Below are positions 1 to 9,144 of a stretch of 64,000 bases of DNA, in pieces; the first letter of the stretch is position 1, and each line of letters opens with the position of its first letter. Both the position numbers and the translations under genes were made by a program. Origin of the DNA: Acaudatibacter sp963835495 (GTDB taxonomy: Bacteria > Pseudomonadota > Alphaproteobacteria > Caulobacterales > Caulobacteraceae); assembly GCA_963835495.1 (NCBI GenBank), contig CAWIFQ010000005.1:1178001-1242000 (forward strand). The letters run 5' to 3'. The notes beneath the pieces are model-generated. The model made no database searches and was not told the DNA's origin. It worked only from the letters and a program-made list of their open reading frames with translations.

Positions 1-255
1 CCGTCGATCGCCGACAGCCAGTCGGGCCGTGGCTCGGCGATCGGTTCGGGGGTCCACGACGGCTGGGCGGCGGCTTCGACCACCTCGCTCGCCTTGTCGC
101 GGAGCGACGTCGAAGAAGGCGCGCCAGGAAGGCTCGACCGAGTTGGGGTCCTCCGCCCAGCGGGCGTGGAGGTCCTCCACGAAGCCGGCGTTGCCGCCGT
201 AGAGGAATGAGGTCTCGGCCAGAACCTCGTTCAGCCGTCCAGCGTCGTCCGCCAT
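1..255 (-). CDS. sucA: 2-oxoglutarate dehydrogenase E1 component, 5' end only
   Basis: This is the N-terminus of the thiamine-diphosphate E1 subunit that decarboxylates 2-oxoglutarate in the TCA cycle. The start reads MADDAGRLNEVL, followed by FLYGGNAGFVEDLHARW and PSWRAFFD, which is the typical SucA N-terminal E2-binding region. The gene runs off the left edge. The frame breaks near base 108: after FFD the reading continues as SLRDKASEVVEAA only if one base is dropped, and the end (PRPDWLSAID) again fits SucA. It lies 71 bp downstream of sucD on the same strand, as expected for a suc operon. I treat the break as a one-base insertion error. Confidence 0.88.
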   Translation of the reverse strand, partial: MADDAGRLNEVLAETSFLYGGNAGFVEDLHARWAEDPNSVEPSWRAFFDVAPRQGERGGRSRRPAVVDPRTDRRATARLAVGDRR

Positions 256-326
256 TTGCCTCTCAACCTCGAAACCCGCCTGGGCCTGTGTCGGAGGTCC
301 GGGCGGGGCCCGCATATAGTTATCGT

Positions 327-1206
327 TCAGGCCCCTTTCAGGACCTCGACCAGGGTTTCGCCAAGCGCCGCCGGGGAAGGGGAAACGCGGATGCCCGCGG
401 CTTCCATCGCGGCGATCTTGTCCTCGGCGCCCCCCTTGCCGCCGGAGATGATCGCGCCGGCGTGGCCCATCCGCCGTCCGGGCGGCGCGGTGCCTCCGGC
501 GATGAACCCCACCATAGGCTTCTTGGTCTTTGAAGATCTAATGAACTCGGCCGCGTCCTCTTCGCCCGAACCGCCGATCTCGCCGATCATGATGATCGAC
601 TCGGTGGCCGGGTCGGCAAGGAACATCTCCAGGATGTCGATGAATTCGGTGCCCTTGACCGGATCGCCGCCAATGCCGACCGCGGTTGTCTGTCCAAGGC
701 CCACCTGGGTGGTCTGGAACACCGCCTCATAGGTCAGCGTTCCGGAGCGCGAGACAACGCCCACCGAGCCCTGCCTGAAGATGTTGCCGGGCATGATGCC
801 GATCTTGCACTGGTTCGGGGTCAGCACGCCCGGGCAGTTGGGGCCGATCAGGCGCGACTTCGAGCCCGAGAGCGAGCGCTTGACCTTGATCATGTCCTCC
901 ACCGGGATGCCCTCGGTGATGCAGACGATCAGTTCCACGCTCGGCGTCGATCGCTTCCAGGATCGCGTCGGCGGCGAAGGCCGGCGGCACGTAGATCGCG
1001 CTGGCCGTGGCGCCGGTCTTCGCCACAGCCTCGGCCACGGTGTCGAACACGGGCAGGTTCAGATGCGTCGAGCCGCCTTTCCCGGGCGAGGTGCCGCCGA
1101 CCATCTTGGTGCCGTAGGCGATCGCCTGCTCGGAGTGGAAGGTGCCTTGCGCGCCGGTGATCCCCTGGCAGATCACGCGCGTCTGCGTGCCGACGAGAAT
1201 GGACAT
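327..1206 (-). CDS. sucD: Succinyl-CoA synthetase (ADP-forming) alpha subunit, one frameshift
   Basis: This is the alpha subunit of succinate-CoA ligase, which makes ATP or GTP from succinyl-CoA. The ATG at 1206 gives MSILVGTQTRVICQG and the CoA-binding Rossmann fold (GITGAQGTFHS). The C-terminal half carries GPNCPGV and the phosphorylated-histidine motif GHAGAIISGGKG. The two halves are in different frames and join near base 940, where removing one base restores EAIDAE-VELIVCITEG. The repaired protein is 292 residues, the normal size. It sits between a small exported protein upstream and sucA downstream. The single extra base in an essential gene is probably a sequencing error. Confidence 0.93.
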
Positions 1207-1578
1207 GAGGCTCTGGGCGGCTCGCTGCTGTTGCGTGAGCGCCGCGCCATCCGAGGAGGCGCTGGCGGCGGCCATCCCATAGGCGATGCGCCGGCCCAAG
1301 CAAAGCCCGACCCGACGTCGCCGTGCAGCTTTCGCCCCTGGCGGCCTGCCAGACGGCGAAACCGGCCGTGCGGCTGCGGCATCCAAGCCTCACCGGGTGG
1401 GAACCTGCGACACAATTCCCCGTTGCCTATGCGCCGGCTGCGCTCAAAGGTCGGTCTCGGGTTCAGGTGCAGTCGCCTATCGCCCGCCGTTAACCTCCCC
1501 AAGGAACCGGCGGGCGGCCCAAGCCCGGCGAGGGTTCTCGCCGGGCTTTTCCATATCGGCCAACCGGCTTAGCGGCGC
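1207..1578. other. Intergenic region upstream of sucD
   Basis: These 372 bases hold no convincing gene. Open frames on both strands are low-complexity and antisense to each other. The only structure I see is a strong hairpin near 1521-1548. A promoter for sucD could lie here, but I cannot point to one. Confidence 0.5.
1521..1550 (+). terminator. Strong GC hairpin followed by TTTT
   Basis: The arms AAGCCCGGCGAG (1521-1532) and CTCGCCGGGCTT (1537-1548) pair perfectly around a 4-base loop, and TTTT ends at 1550 on the plus strand. No plus-strand gene precedes it. On the minus strand it lies just after the exported-protein gene ending at 1579 but has no U tract there. It may act as a stabilising or processing hairpin between that gene and sucD. 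Confidence 0.55.
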
Positions 1579-2196
1579 TCAGCTCGCGGGTACGTTGCGG
1601 AACAGGGTGAGCTTGGCCCGGTCGAGGCCGTGCTCCCGCGTCAGCTCGACGCGGGTCGCCTCGGCGCCCGCGCCGCCAGCCGCCGCTGCCTTCAACGCCG
1701 CATCCGCATCGCCGGCGTCGCCGCCCTTGGCCGCGCCCGCCAGCCAGATCGTCGCCTGGTCGCTCTTGGCCGCCGGCGGTCCATAGAGTTCGGTGAAGTA
1801 GGCCTCGAGGTCGGCGTCGACCGGCTGGTCCGAGGCGGCGTTGCAGCGAAAGTAGCGGACCTCGGCCGGCGCGGCCGAGGTCACCACGCCGCTCTGGATG
1901 GTGGCCTCGACGTAGGTGTCCTTGCCGCCGTACTCGAACGTGCGGCGGCTCTCGCCGCCGGCCTCGCGCCGATAGCCTTCAGGGTGCTCGAGGTAGCCCA
2001 TGAAGCGCGGCCAGCCCCAGACCTCGCCGTGCTCGGCGACCACCGCGGCGTCCGGGGCGTCCTGGCGGCAAAGGTCGAACAGCCCGCGCGCCGCCGTCTT
2101 GCTCCAGGCGAGCAGCGGATCCTCGTCGGCCTGAGACGCGGTGGCGAGCGCCAGGGCGGCGATCAGGACGGGGAAGAAGAGCGAGCGGCGCGGCAG
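1579..2196 (-). CDS. Exported protein of unknown function with probable CTG start
   Basis: I do not recognise the family. The frame is open up to 2235 but contains no ATG, GTG or TTG that would include the signal peptide. A CTG at 2196 is preceded, 4 bases away, by a perfect GGAGGT ribosome binding site (2206-2201). Starting there gives MPRRSLFFPVLIAALALATA, a textbook signal peptide ending SQA, then DEDPLLAWSKTA. The mature part contains a short RYFRCNAA segment and an Ala-rich stretch near the C-terminus. About 205 residues. It is the second of two small exported proteins between sucC and sucD. A base error turning ATG or GTG into CTG is the main alternative to a true CTG start. Confidence 0.6.
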   Translation of the reverse strand: MPRRSLFFPVLIAALALATASQADEDPLLAWSKTAARGLFDLCRQDAPDAAVVAEHGEVWGWPRFMGYLEHPEGYRREAGGESRRTFEYGGKDTYVEATIQSGVVTSAAPAEVRYFRCNAASDQPVDADLEAYFTELYGPPAAKSDQATIWLAGAAKGGDAGDADAALKAAAAGGAGAEATRVELTREHGLDRAKLTLFRNVPAS

Positions 2197-2235
2197 GTCG
2201 ACCTCCGGAGCCCCCGGGGAGAACGCGATCAGGCG

Positions 2236-2796
2236 CTACTTGGAATAGCCTTGGTAGACCATGATCCCGAAGTCGGAATCCTGCTGGAATTTCAGGATGC
2301 CGAAGCCGCCGGCGGCCATCGCCGCGTTGATCCCGTCCTTGCCGACGTGGTCGGGTTTGCCCGGCGCGAGCTTGACGTAATAGACCGCCAGCGTCGGATC
2401 GCCGCCGTCAGGCGCGACGCCGACCCAGGCCTGGCCTTCGCCGACCAGCGCGTTGTCGGGCTTGTCGACCACCAGCTTGCAGGTCTGTTCCTTCACGTCG
2501 CCGGTCGAGATGTGGCGCAGGCCGCGGCTGATGAACACGGTGTAGTTCATGTTGCCCACCTGCTTCTCGCGGGCGGCCTTGTCGGTGACCGACAGACCCT
2601 GCTCGGTCTCGGCCACGACGTTGGTGTCCTTCCAACCGCCGGCGTCGGCCGCCTTGACCGCGGCGAGATAGTCGCCGCCGGTGTCCCAACATACCGACTG
2701 GAACGCGTCGAGCGCCGGGTCGCCGGTGGCGGCCGCGGCCGACATCGGGATGACGAGCGCACAAGCGGCGGCGGCGATGGCAAAGGATCGGATCAT
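2236..2796 (-). CDS. Exported hypothetical protein between sucC and sucD
   Basis: This 186-residue protein starts MIRSFAIAAAACALVIPMSA, a clear Sec signal peptide cleaved near AAA-TGD. The mature part has two cysteines (SVCWDTGG and EQTCKL) that could form a disulfide. I do not recognise a named domain. It lies 94 bp downstream of sucC on the same strand, and the next exported protein follows within 40 bp, so all three are probably co-transcribed. No function is suggested by the sequence itself. Confidence 0.75.
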   Translation of the reverse strand: MIRSFAIAAAACALVIPMSAAAATGDPALDAFQSVCWDTGGDYLAAVKAADAGGWKDTNVVAETEQGLSVTDKAAREKQVGNMNYTVFISRGLRHISTGDVKEQTCKLVVDKPDNALVGEGQAWVGVAPDGGDPTLAVYYVKLAPGKPDHVGKDGINAAMAAGGFGILKFQQDSDFGIMVYQGYSK

Positions 2797-2890
2797 GATG
2801 GCCCTAATGTCTTCTGAGTAGGATGTTTGTGAACCTTACCATCGCGACCTCCCGTGGCCGTGGCAAGGCGAACCTCGCTGCAGCGCGGTT

Positions 2891-4060
2891 TCAGGCGGCG
2901 GCCTTCACCGCGGCGACGATCTTCTGGGCGCCGTCGGCAAGGTCGTTGGCGGGGATTACGTTGAGGCCGGAATCGCGCAGGATCTGCTTGCCGAGCTCGG
3001 CGTTGGTGCCTTCGAGCCGCACCACCAGCGGCATGGTCAGGCCCACGTCCTTCACCGCGGCGACCACGCCTTCCGCCAGCACGTCGCAGCGGGCGATGCC
3101 GCCGAAGATGTTGACCAGGATGCCCTTCACGTTGGGATCGGCCAGGATGATCTTGAACGCCGCCGTCACCTTCTCGCGCGTGGCCCCGCCGCCGACGTCG
3201 AGGAAGTTCGCCGGCTCGGCGCCATAGAGCTTGATGATGTCCATCGTCGCCATGGCCAGGCCCGCGCCGTTGACCATGCAGCCGATGTCGCCGTCGAGGG
3301 CGATGTAGGAGAGCTCGTACTTCGAGGCCTCGATCTCCTTCGGGTCTTCTTCGCTCTCGTCGCGCAGGGCGACCACTTCCGGGTGGCGGAAGAGGGCGTT
3401 GTCGTCGAAGCCGACCTTGGCGTCGAGCACCTTGATGGAGCCGTCCGTGGTGGCGATCAGCGGGTTGATCTCCAAGAGGCTCATGTCCTTCTCGACGAAG
3501 GCTTTGTAGAGCTGAGGCAGGAGGGCGCGGGCCTGCTTGGCCGTCTCGCCCTTCAGGCCCAGCGCCTCGACCAGCTGCAGGCCGTGGTGCGGCCACACGC
3601 CGGTCGCCGGATCGACCGTGAAGGTGGTGATCCGCTCCGGCGTCGAATGGGCCACCTCCTCGATGTCCATCCCGCCCTCTGTGGAGGCCACGACGGCCAC
3701 CCGGCTGGTGTCGCGGTCGACCAGCAGCGAGAGGTAATATTCCTTGGCGATGGCCGCGCCTTCCTCGATGTAGAGCCGGCTGACCACCTTCCCCTTCGGG
3801 CCGGTCTGGTGGGTGACCAGCGTCATCCCCAGCATCTTGGTCGCTTCGGCGCGAACCTCGTCGATCGAGCGGGCCAGCTTGACCCCGCCGCCCTTGCCGC
3901 GGCCGCCGGCGTGGATCTGCGCCTTCACCACCCAGACCGGGCCGCCCAGCTTCTCGGCCGCCGCCACCGCCTCGTCGACGCTGAAGGCGGGAAATCCGCG
4001 CGGCACAGGCACGCCGAACTCGGCGAGAAGGGTCTTGGCCTGATGCTCGTGGATGTTCAT
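2891..4060 (-). CDS. sucC: Succinyl-CoA synthetase (ADP-forming) beta subunit
   Basis: This is the ATP-grasp beta subunit of succinate-CoA ligase, partner of sucD. The 389-residue protein is full length and starts MNIHEHQAKTLL, the family's conserved N-terminus. The ATP-grasp part has GGRGKGGGVKLA near residues 53-64, and EINPLI and the NGAGLAMATMD stretch follow. The C-terminal CoA-ligase part shows NIFGGIARCD near residue 320. It is the first gene of the minus-strand suc cluster. sucD is unusually distant, separated by two exported-protein genes. Confidence 0.97.
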   Translation of the reverse strand: MNIHEHQAKTLLAEFGVPVPRGFPAFSVDEAVAAAEKLGGPVWVVKAQIHAGGRGKGGGVKLARSIDEVRAEATKMLGMTLVTHQTGPKGKVVSRLYIEEGAAIAKEYYLSLLVDRDTSRVAVVASTEGGMDIEEVAHSTPERITTFTVDPATGVWPHHGLQLVEALGLKGETAKQARALLPQLYKAFVEKDMSLLEINPLIATTDGSIKVLDAKVGFDDNALFRHPEVVALRDESEEDPKEIEASKYELSYIALDGDIGCMVNGAGLAMATMDIIKLYGAEPANFLDVGGGATREKVTAAFKIILADPNVKGILVNIFGGIARCDVLAEGVVAAVKDVGLTMPLVVRLEGTNAELGKQILRDSGLNVIPANDLADGAQKIVAAVKAAA

Positions 4061-4149
4061 GGACGCCTCAGCTCGCGGGGGACGCGGGCCTTATAGGAAG
4101 CGCGTCTGGGCTTAGCAATCGAGCGCGCTGGCCGCGCGGAGGCTAACGC

Positions 4150-4599
4150 TCAGCCCACCATCCGGTTGTTCTTCACGTCGCTCTTGAGCGGCTCGGGAAA
4201 GTCCGCCTCGTCCATCATCTTGCCGTACGCGTCGACCTGACCCCGATTGAGATAGACGATCGTGTACTGGGCCGACCCATCGGTGGTCCACCCGCTCGGG
4301 CTCGATGGATCGACCCGTCCGTCCGCCTTGATCAAACGATTGTCCCGCTGCATCGCCCGCTGGAAGCCGCGGATCGCCTCGGCGGTGCGCGGGCCGTAGA
4401 GGCCGTCACGCTTCAAGTAGTCCATGATCTGCGAGCCGTCGTCCTTGGTGATCTTCAGCGGCGCCAGCAACGTGTTGATGCCGTGCTGGATCAGCTGCAC
4501 GTCGGCTCGGTGGTTGCGGCAGCCCGGTCCGACCGCGAACGAGATGTCGTAGATCCATCGGATGCCGACGCCTTCGGGCATGTTGCGCACGAACGCCAT
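4150..4599 (-). CDS. Peptidoglycan-binding-like (PG_binding_1 type) protein
   Basis: This is a 149-residue protein with a segment GLYGPRTAEAIRGFQRAM (about residues 75-95) typical of the helical PG_binding_1 repeat found in cell-wall enzymes and phage proteins. There is no signal peptide and no visible catalytic domain. I chose the ATG at 4599 (MAFVRNMPEG) because AGGGAG precedes it at good spacing; an ATG at 4623 is also in frame. It stands alone between sucC and a large glycosyltransferase gene. Its substrate and location are not clear from the sequence. Confidence 0.65.
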   Translation of the reverse strand: MAFVRNMPEGVGIRWIYDISFAVGPGCRNHRADVQLIQHGINTLLAPLKITKDDGSQIMDYLKRDGLYGPRTAEAIRGFQRAMQRDNRLIKADGRVDPSSPSGWTTDGSAQYTIVYLNRGQVDAYGKMMDEADFPEPLKSDVKNNRMVG

Positions 4600-4728
4600 G
4601 ATCAACTCCCTGCGGACGGGCAATGCCGCAGCGTCTGAATAACGTTGTCATGCGGCGAAGTCATCGGCGTCGCCAGGTCGACGGTCTCGATTGGCTGTGC
4701 GCCGGGGACGGCTTCGCGAGAAAGCGAG

Positions 4729-7700
4729 CTACCCCACGTGGCTCTTGCCCCAGCGCCAGGGCAGCATGCGGCGCAGCCCCACCAGGACGGGCCGGCGCGG
4801 CCGCCGCTCGGCGTCCATCGCCGCCGAACCCCGCCGCTCGAGCTTGCCCCAGCTGACCTGGCCGCCGCGGATCGCGGTGCTGATCGACTTGACCACCACG
4901 TAGTACATCAGCTGGCGGTAGCCGAAGCGCTGCACCGGCAGCCAGACCAGGTCCTTCCAGGGCGCGCGCCGCTCCAGCGCCATGCCCAGCGCGCCGGCCG
5001 ACAGGTCGAGGAAGATGAACGCCGCCCAGTAGAACACCGAGCGCATGAAGTCGTCCGGCGACCACTCCACCGGGTGGTTGGCTTGCGCGTAGAGCGCCCA
5101 GACCAGACTCCAGATGATCGCCAGGTCGACCAGCGGCGAGACCGCGGTGAGGAAGATCTGGAACAGCCAGATCTGCGGCAGCGCGACGAAGCCGAGCACC
5201 GGGCGCTTGCGGTCGAACAGCGCCGCGCGGTGCTTCCACAGGCACTGCAAGGTGCCGAAGCACCAGCGGAAGCGCTGCTTCAGCAGCCCGGCCACGCTGT
5301 CGGGGGCCTCGGTGTAGGCGCGGGCGTCGGAGTCGAACTCGACCCGCCAGCCGGCGCGCTGGCAGGCGATGGTCAGATCCTGGTCCTCGGCCAGGGTGTC
5401 GTGCGGATAGCCGCCGAGCGCCGCCAGCGCCGACTTGCGCCAGGCGCCGACGGCGCCCGGCACCACGGTCACCGCGCCCAGCGCCGCCAGCGCGCGACGC
5501 TCCAGGTTCTGCGCGGTGACGTACTCCAGCGCCTGCCAGCGGGTGACCAGGTTCATCCGGTTGCCGACCACGGCGTTGCCGGCCACCGCGCCCACCTTGG
5601 GGTTGGCGAACCACCGCGCCAGCTGAGCGACGGTGTCGGGCGGGAACAGGGTGTCGGCGTCGAGCGCGACGATGATCTCGCCCTGGGCCACCGCCAGGCC
5701 GCGGTTCAGCGCCCGCGCCTTGCCGCCGTTCTCGAACGTCATCAGCGTGACACGCGGCTCGCCCTCGAACGCCTCGCGCACCTTGGCGGCGGTGGCGTCG
5801 CTGGAGCCGTCATCCAGCACCAGCACCTCCAGCCGGGTCCAGTTGGAGTGGAGGATGCGCGCCACCGAGGCGACGATCACCTTCTCCTCGTTGAAGCAGG
5901 GGATCAGCACCGAGACCATCGGCCCGGTCGCCGGGTCGAGCATCGGCGGGGCGCGCCCGGGCGCGGTCAAGCGGTGGCGCAGCGCCAGCGTCGCCAGGAA
6001 GAACAGCCGCGCGACGCCGAGGATGATCGCGGTGATGAACAGCGTGCGCAGCAGGACGTCCACGTAGCGGAAGAAGCCGAAGCCCAGTCGGTCGATCCAC
6101 AACTCCACCGAGCTGCGCGATGTCGGCGGCATCGCCTGCGCCGGGGTCATGCCGGCCAGCTGGTCCACCGTGACCAGCTTCAGGCCCCTGGCCCGGATCG
6201 CGTCGATCAGCGCCGGCAGGGCGGCGACGGTCTGGCTGCGATCGCCGCCGGCGTCGTGCAGCAGGATCACCTGGCCCTGGTGCGGTCCGGTGTCGTCGAG
6301 GCGGTCCATCACCCGCTGCACGATCGTGTCCGGCGCGGGCATCCGTCCGTTCGGCTCGCGCTGCCAGTCATCCGGGTCGATCCGCAGCCCGACGATGTAG
6401 TAGCCGAGCTTCTGGGCGATCAGCAGCGGCTCGACCTCGTTCGGCGTCGACGGCTCGGCGTCGCCGAAGTAGGGCGGGCGGAACAGGCGCATCGAGCGGC
6501 CGGTCAGCACCTCGAACAGACGCTGGGTGGTGTTCAGCTCCAGGTCGGTCTGCGCCACGGGGATGTCGCCGATGTTGGGATGGGTCCAGGTGTGGCCGCC
6601 GACGATGTTGCCCTCGCGCACCTCGCGCTGCACCAGGTCGGGCCGATCCTGCATGTTCTCGCCGATGGAGAAGAAGGTCGCGTTGGCGTGCTTGGCCCGC
6701 AGGGTGTCGAGGATCTTCGGGGTCCAGCGCCCGTCCGGGCCGTCGTCGAAGGTCAGCGCCACCCAGCCCGGGTGCCAGCCGTAGCGCTGGATCACGTAGG
6801 AGGTCGGCATCACCTTGTAGTCTTCGGTCGAGATCAGGCTGTTGTCGGGGTCGATCTCGATGTGGCGCGAGCCGGGCGCGGGCGTCGCGCTGACGTGCAG
6901 CACCTCGCCCTGGCCGTCGAACTTGACGTCGGTGCCGGGCGCGACGGTCTCCAGTCCCGCGGGCTTCACCGAGCCGTACGGCTGGCGGAAGAAGTTCCAC
7001 ACCGCCGGATCCTCGGCGCCCATCCGCCACAGCGCATAACCGCGCGGCCGGTAGTCGTCGCCGACCTTGATCTCGTTGAACACCGTCGCGGCGTCGAGGA
7101 ACCAGACGATGTGCTTGGAGCCATCGTCGTCGATGTAGCCGTAGGTGGGGTTCAGGGCGTCGTCGTCGAAGCTGACGGAGGCTTCGGAGTCCTTCGCGTC
7201 CTGGGTCGCGTCGTAGAACACCTCGGTCTCGCCCTTGAGGGCCTTGCCGCTCTTGTCCAGCGTCCAGTCGTAGCCGTAGTCGCCGAGCGCGACGACCATT
7301 CGCGCCGGGTCGAGCTGGGCGGCGTCCTTCTCGAGATTGTTCTCGTACCAGTCCTGGCTGGCAGGGGGCCCGGGCTGGCCGCCGCCCTGGCCCGCGTCGC
7401 CGCCCCAGTGCTCGTCGTAGGCCATCAGCACGATGGTGTCGGACACCGACTGGAACGTTTTCAGGTTCCAGTCGGGATTGGCGAACGGCGCGGTCACCCA
7501 GACTTCGCGGCCGAGCGGCTTCAGCGCCGCCCGGGCCTGGGCGACCAGCCCCGGGTACTGCGCCAGCGCCTGCGGCGAGAGGTTCTCCAGGTCGAAGATG
7601 TAGCCGCCGTAGCCGCGGTTCTTGGCGACGTTGACCAGATTGGTCACCAGCGCGGTGCGGGCCGCCGGATTGGTCAGCAGGTTGTTGGCCAGCGGACCGT

Positions 7701-8196
7701 CGAACAGGCCGTCGTGGGCGTTGGTGATCGACGGCAGCACCGAGGGCGCGTTCTTGGCGCTGGCGATGATCGCCTCGGCCTGCGGGTCGGACGTCACCGT
7801 GACCGGGCCCAGCGAGCCGTTCAGGAAGATCCACTGCGGCGAGACGACGTCGAGCTGGTCGATGTGCTGCGCCAGCGAGGGGCGCGAGCTCTCGTCCCAT
7901 GACACGTAGAAGCCCACCGACAGCGGCCGCGTCGCCCCGCCGGGAGCGCCGGCGTTGGGGCGGCGGGGCACGTGGGTCCAGGCCGGGCGGCCGCGCAGCC
8001 GGTGCGCCGTCTCGACGTGCAGCGCCTGCAGCACCCGCGGGTCCTTCAGCGACAGCTGCGGCAGCAGCGGCGCGAAGGCCAGGGTGGCGAAGAAGCCGGC
8101 GACGATCAGGGCCGCGAGCGAAACCAGCAGGCCGACGCCCAGCCGTGCGCGCCGATCCCTGCGCCCCGTTGGATCATGGAAGATGTAATCGGCCAT
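4729..8196 (-). CDS. Trifunctional GH18-like / polysaccharide deacetylase / family 2 glycosyltransferase
   Basis: This 1155-residue inner-membrane enzyme fuses three carbohydrate modules. After a TM helix near residues 20-45 comes a GH18-like barrel (about 90-430) that keeps a FDLEN active-site strand near residue 200. Next is a NodB-type polysaccharide deacetylase (about 480-690) with TFDDGPDG near 485 and HTWTHPN. After two membrane segments a GT2 synthase domain (about 745-1000) shows LIPCFNEE, LDDGSSDAT, DADT (845), EDQD (936) and QRFRW (975), the signature of processive beta-glycan synthases. C-terminal TM helices follow. Such proteins are thought to make and trim an exported N-acetylglucosamine-type polymer. 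It is monocistronic and divergent from the LytTR gene. Confidence 0.88.
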   Translation of the reverse strand: MADYIFHDPTGRRDRRARLGVGLLVSLAALIVAGFFATLAFAPLLPQLSLKDPRVLQALHVETAHRLRGRPAWTHVPRRPNAGAPGGATRPLSVGFYVSWDESSRPSLAQHIDQLDVVSPQWIFLNGSLGPVTVTSDPQAEAIIASAKNAPSVLPSITNAHDGLFDGPLANNLLTNPAARTALVTNLVNVAKNRGYGGYIFDLENLSPQALAQYPGLVAQARAALKPLGREVWVTAPFANPDWNLKTFQSVSDTIVLMAYDEHWGGDAGQGGGQPGPPASQDWYENNLEKDAAQLDPARMVVALGDYGYDWTLDKSGKALKGETEVFYDATQDAKDSEASVSFDDDALNPTYGYIDDDGSKHIVWFLDAATVFNEIKVGDDYRPRGYALWRMGAEDPAVWNFFRQPYGSVKPAGLETVAPGTDVKFDGQGEVLHVSATPAPGSRHIEIDPDNSLISTEDYKVMPTSYVIQRYGWHPGWVALTFDDGPDGRWTPKILDTLRAKHANATFFSIGENMQDRPDLVQREVREGNIVGGHTWTHPNIGDIPVAQTDLELNTTQRLFEVLTGRSMRLFRPPYFGDAEPSTPNEVEPLLIAQKLGYYIVGLRIDPDDWQREPNGRMPAPDTIVQRVMDRLDDTGPHQGQVILLHDAGGDRSQTVAALPALIDAIRARGLKLVTVDQLAGMTPAQAMPPTSRSSVELWIDRLGFGFFRYVDVLLRTLFITAIILGVARLFFLATLALRHRLTAPGRAPPMLDPATGPMVSVLIPCFNEEKVIVASVARILHSNWTRLEVLVLDDGSSDATAAKVREAFEGEPRVTLMTFENGGKARALNRGLAVAQGEIIVALDADTLFPPDTVAQLARWFANPKVGAVAGNAVVGNRMNLVTRWQALEYVTAQNLERRALAALGAVTVVPGAVGAWRKSALAALGGYPHDTLAEDQDLTIACQRAGWRVEFDSDARAYTEAPDSVAGLLKQRFRWCFGTLQCLWKHRAALFDRKRPVLGFVALPQIWLFQIFLTAVSPLVDLAIIWSLVWALYAQANHPVEWSPDDFMRSVFYWAAFIFLDLSAGALGMALERRAPWKDLVWLPVQRFGYRQLMYYVVVKSISTAIRGGQVSWGKLERRGSAAMDAERRPRRPVLVGLRRMLPWRWGKSHVG

Positions 8197-8382
8197 CGAG
8201 GCCCGGCGCTCTCACAGATTTCGACGCGGCTTGATCGCCGCGGAAGATGGCTGAAGGACGTCGCGATGCAAGAGGGATGGCGGATCGGCCGCGACATCGA
8301 GCTCTGCGCGACCGAGGCGGATTGACACCGTCCGCGCAGCGCCTCTCTTTTTGCGCCCGCCCAAGCGACCAAGAGCGCCCAT

Positions 8383-9144
8383 TTGGCTCCGACCAGCGAA
8401 GTGTTCGACGAGGAGGGACGGCGCGCCTTTCGCGTCACCGCGGTTCGGGTGGTGGCCGCCTGCGTGGCCGTCGCCCTGGTGATCGGCATCTCCGGCGCGG
8501 CGCACAACCTGATGGACGCGGTGCAGTGGTGCGTCGATTCCGCGATCGGCGCGGCGCTGGGCCTGGCGGTCGCACGGTGGTGGGTCCCGCAGGCCTGGTT
8601 CCACGAGAAACTGTGGGCGGCCGCGCTGATGATCGCGATCTCGGTCGCTGCGCCGCTGACGTTGGTGATCCTGGGCTGGATCGTGTTCGCGCATCACGTA
8701 CCCGCGTCCTGGGCGCTGGCGGCAAGCGTGCTGCCGTCGGCTTTCGGCAGCTCGCTGGTGATGACAGCCCTGGCTTTCCTGGTCCGCCGCCCGGCGACCC
8801 GGACCCACGCCGCCGCGCCCAGCGCCCCGCCGCCGAAGTTCTTGGCCAGGCTGCCGGCGAAACTGCAGGGCGCCGAGATCTATGCCGTCGAGGCCGAGGA
8901 CCACTACCTGCGCCTGCACACCAGCCTGGGCCAGGACCTGATCCTGCTGCGGCTGGCCGACGCCATCGCCGAGCTCGAAGGCCTCGAGGGCGCGCAGACC
9001 CATCGTTCGTGGTGGGTGGCGAAGGCGGCGGTGGCTTCGGTCGAACGCGGCGACGGGCGTGCAACGCTGACACTGAAGGACGGCGCCGAGGTCCCGGTCA
9101 GCCGGGGCTTTGCGAAGCAGCTGCGATCGGCTGGCTGGTTCTGA
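8383..9144 (+). CDS. Membrane-bound LytTR-family DNA-binding regulator
   Basis: This 253-residue protein has four predicted TM helices (about residues 20-38, 50-66, 77-101 and 110-131) followed by a C-terminal LytTR DNA-binding domain (about 150-250) with IYAVEAEDHYLRLHT and the final beta strand VSRGFAKQL. LytTR proteins bind direct repeats in promoters; tethering the domain to the membrane is common in Caulobacterales. The only usable start in the open frame is TTG at 8383. It is divergent from the GH18/NodB/GT2 gene, which could be a target. Its last 47 bases overlap the convergent DUF2306 gene. Confidence 0.85.
   Translation: MAPTSEVFDEEGRRAFRVTAVRVVAACVAVALVIGISGAAHNLMDAVQWCVDSAIGAALGLAVARWWVPQAWFHEKLWAAALMIAISVAAPLTLVILGWIVFAHHVPASWALAASVLPSAFGSSLVMTALAFLVRRPATRTHAAAPSAPPPKFLARLPAKLQGAEIYAVEAEDHYLRLHTSLGQDLILLRLADAIAELEGLEGAQTHRSWWVAKAAVASVERGDGRATLTLKDGAEVPVSRGFAKQLRSAGWF

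Noticed and set aside
4645..7902. A 1085-codon plus-strand open frame
   Set aside because: It is antisense to the GH18/NodB/GT2 gene, has Arg/Gln/His-rich composition typical of a shadow frame in GC-rich DNA and shows no domain.
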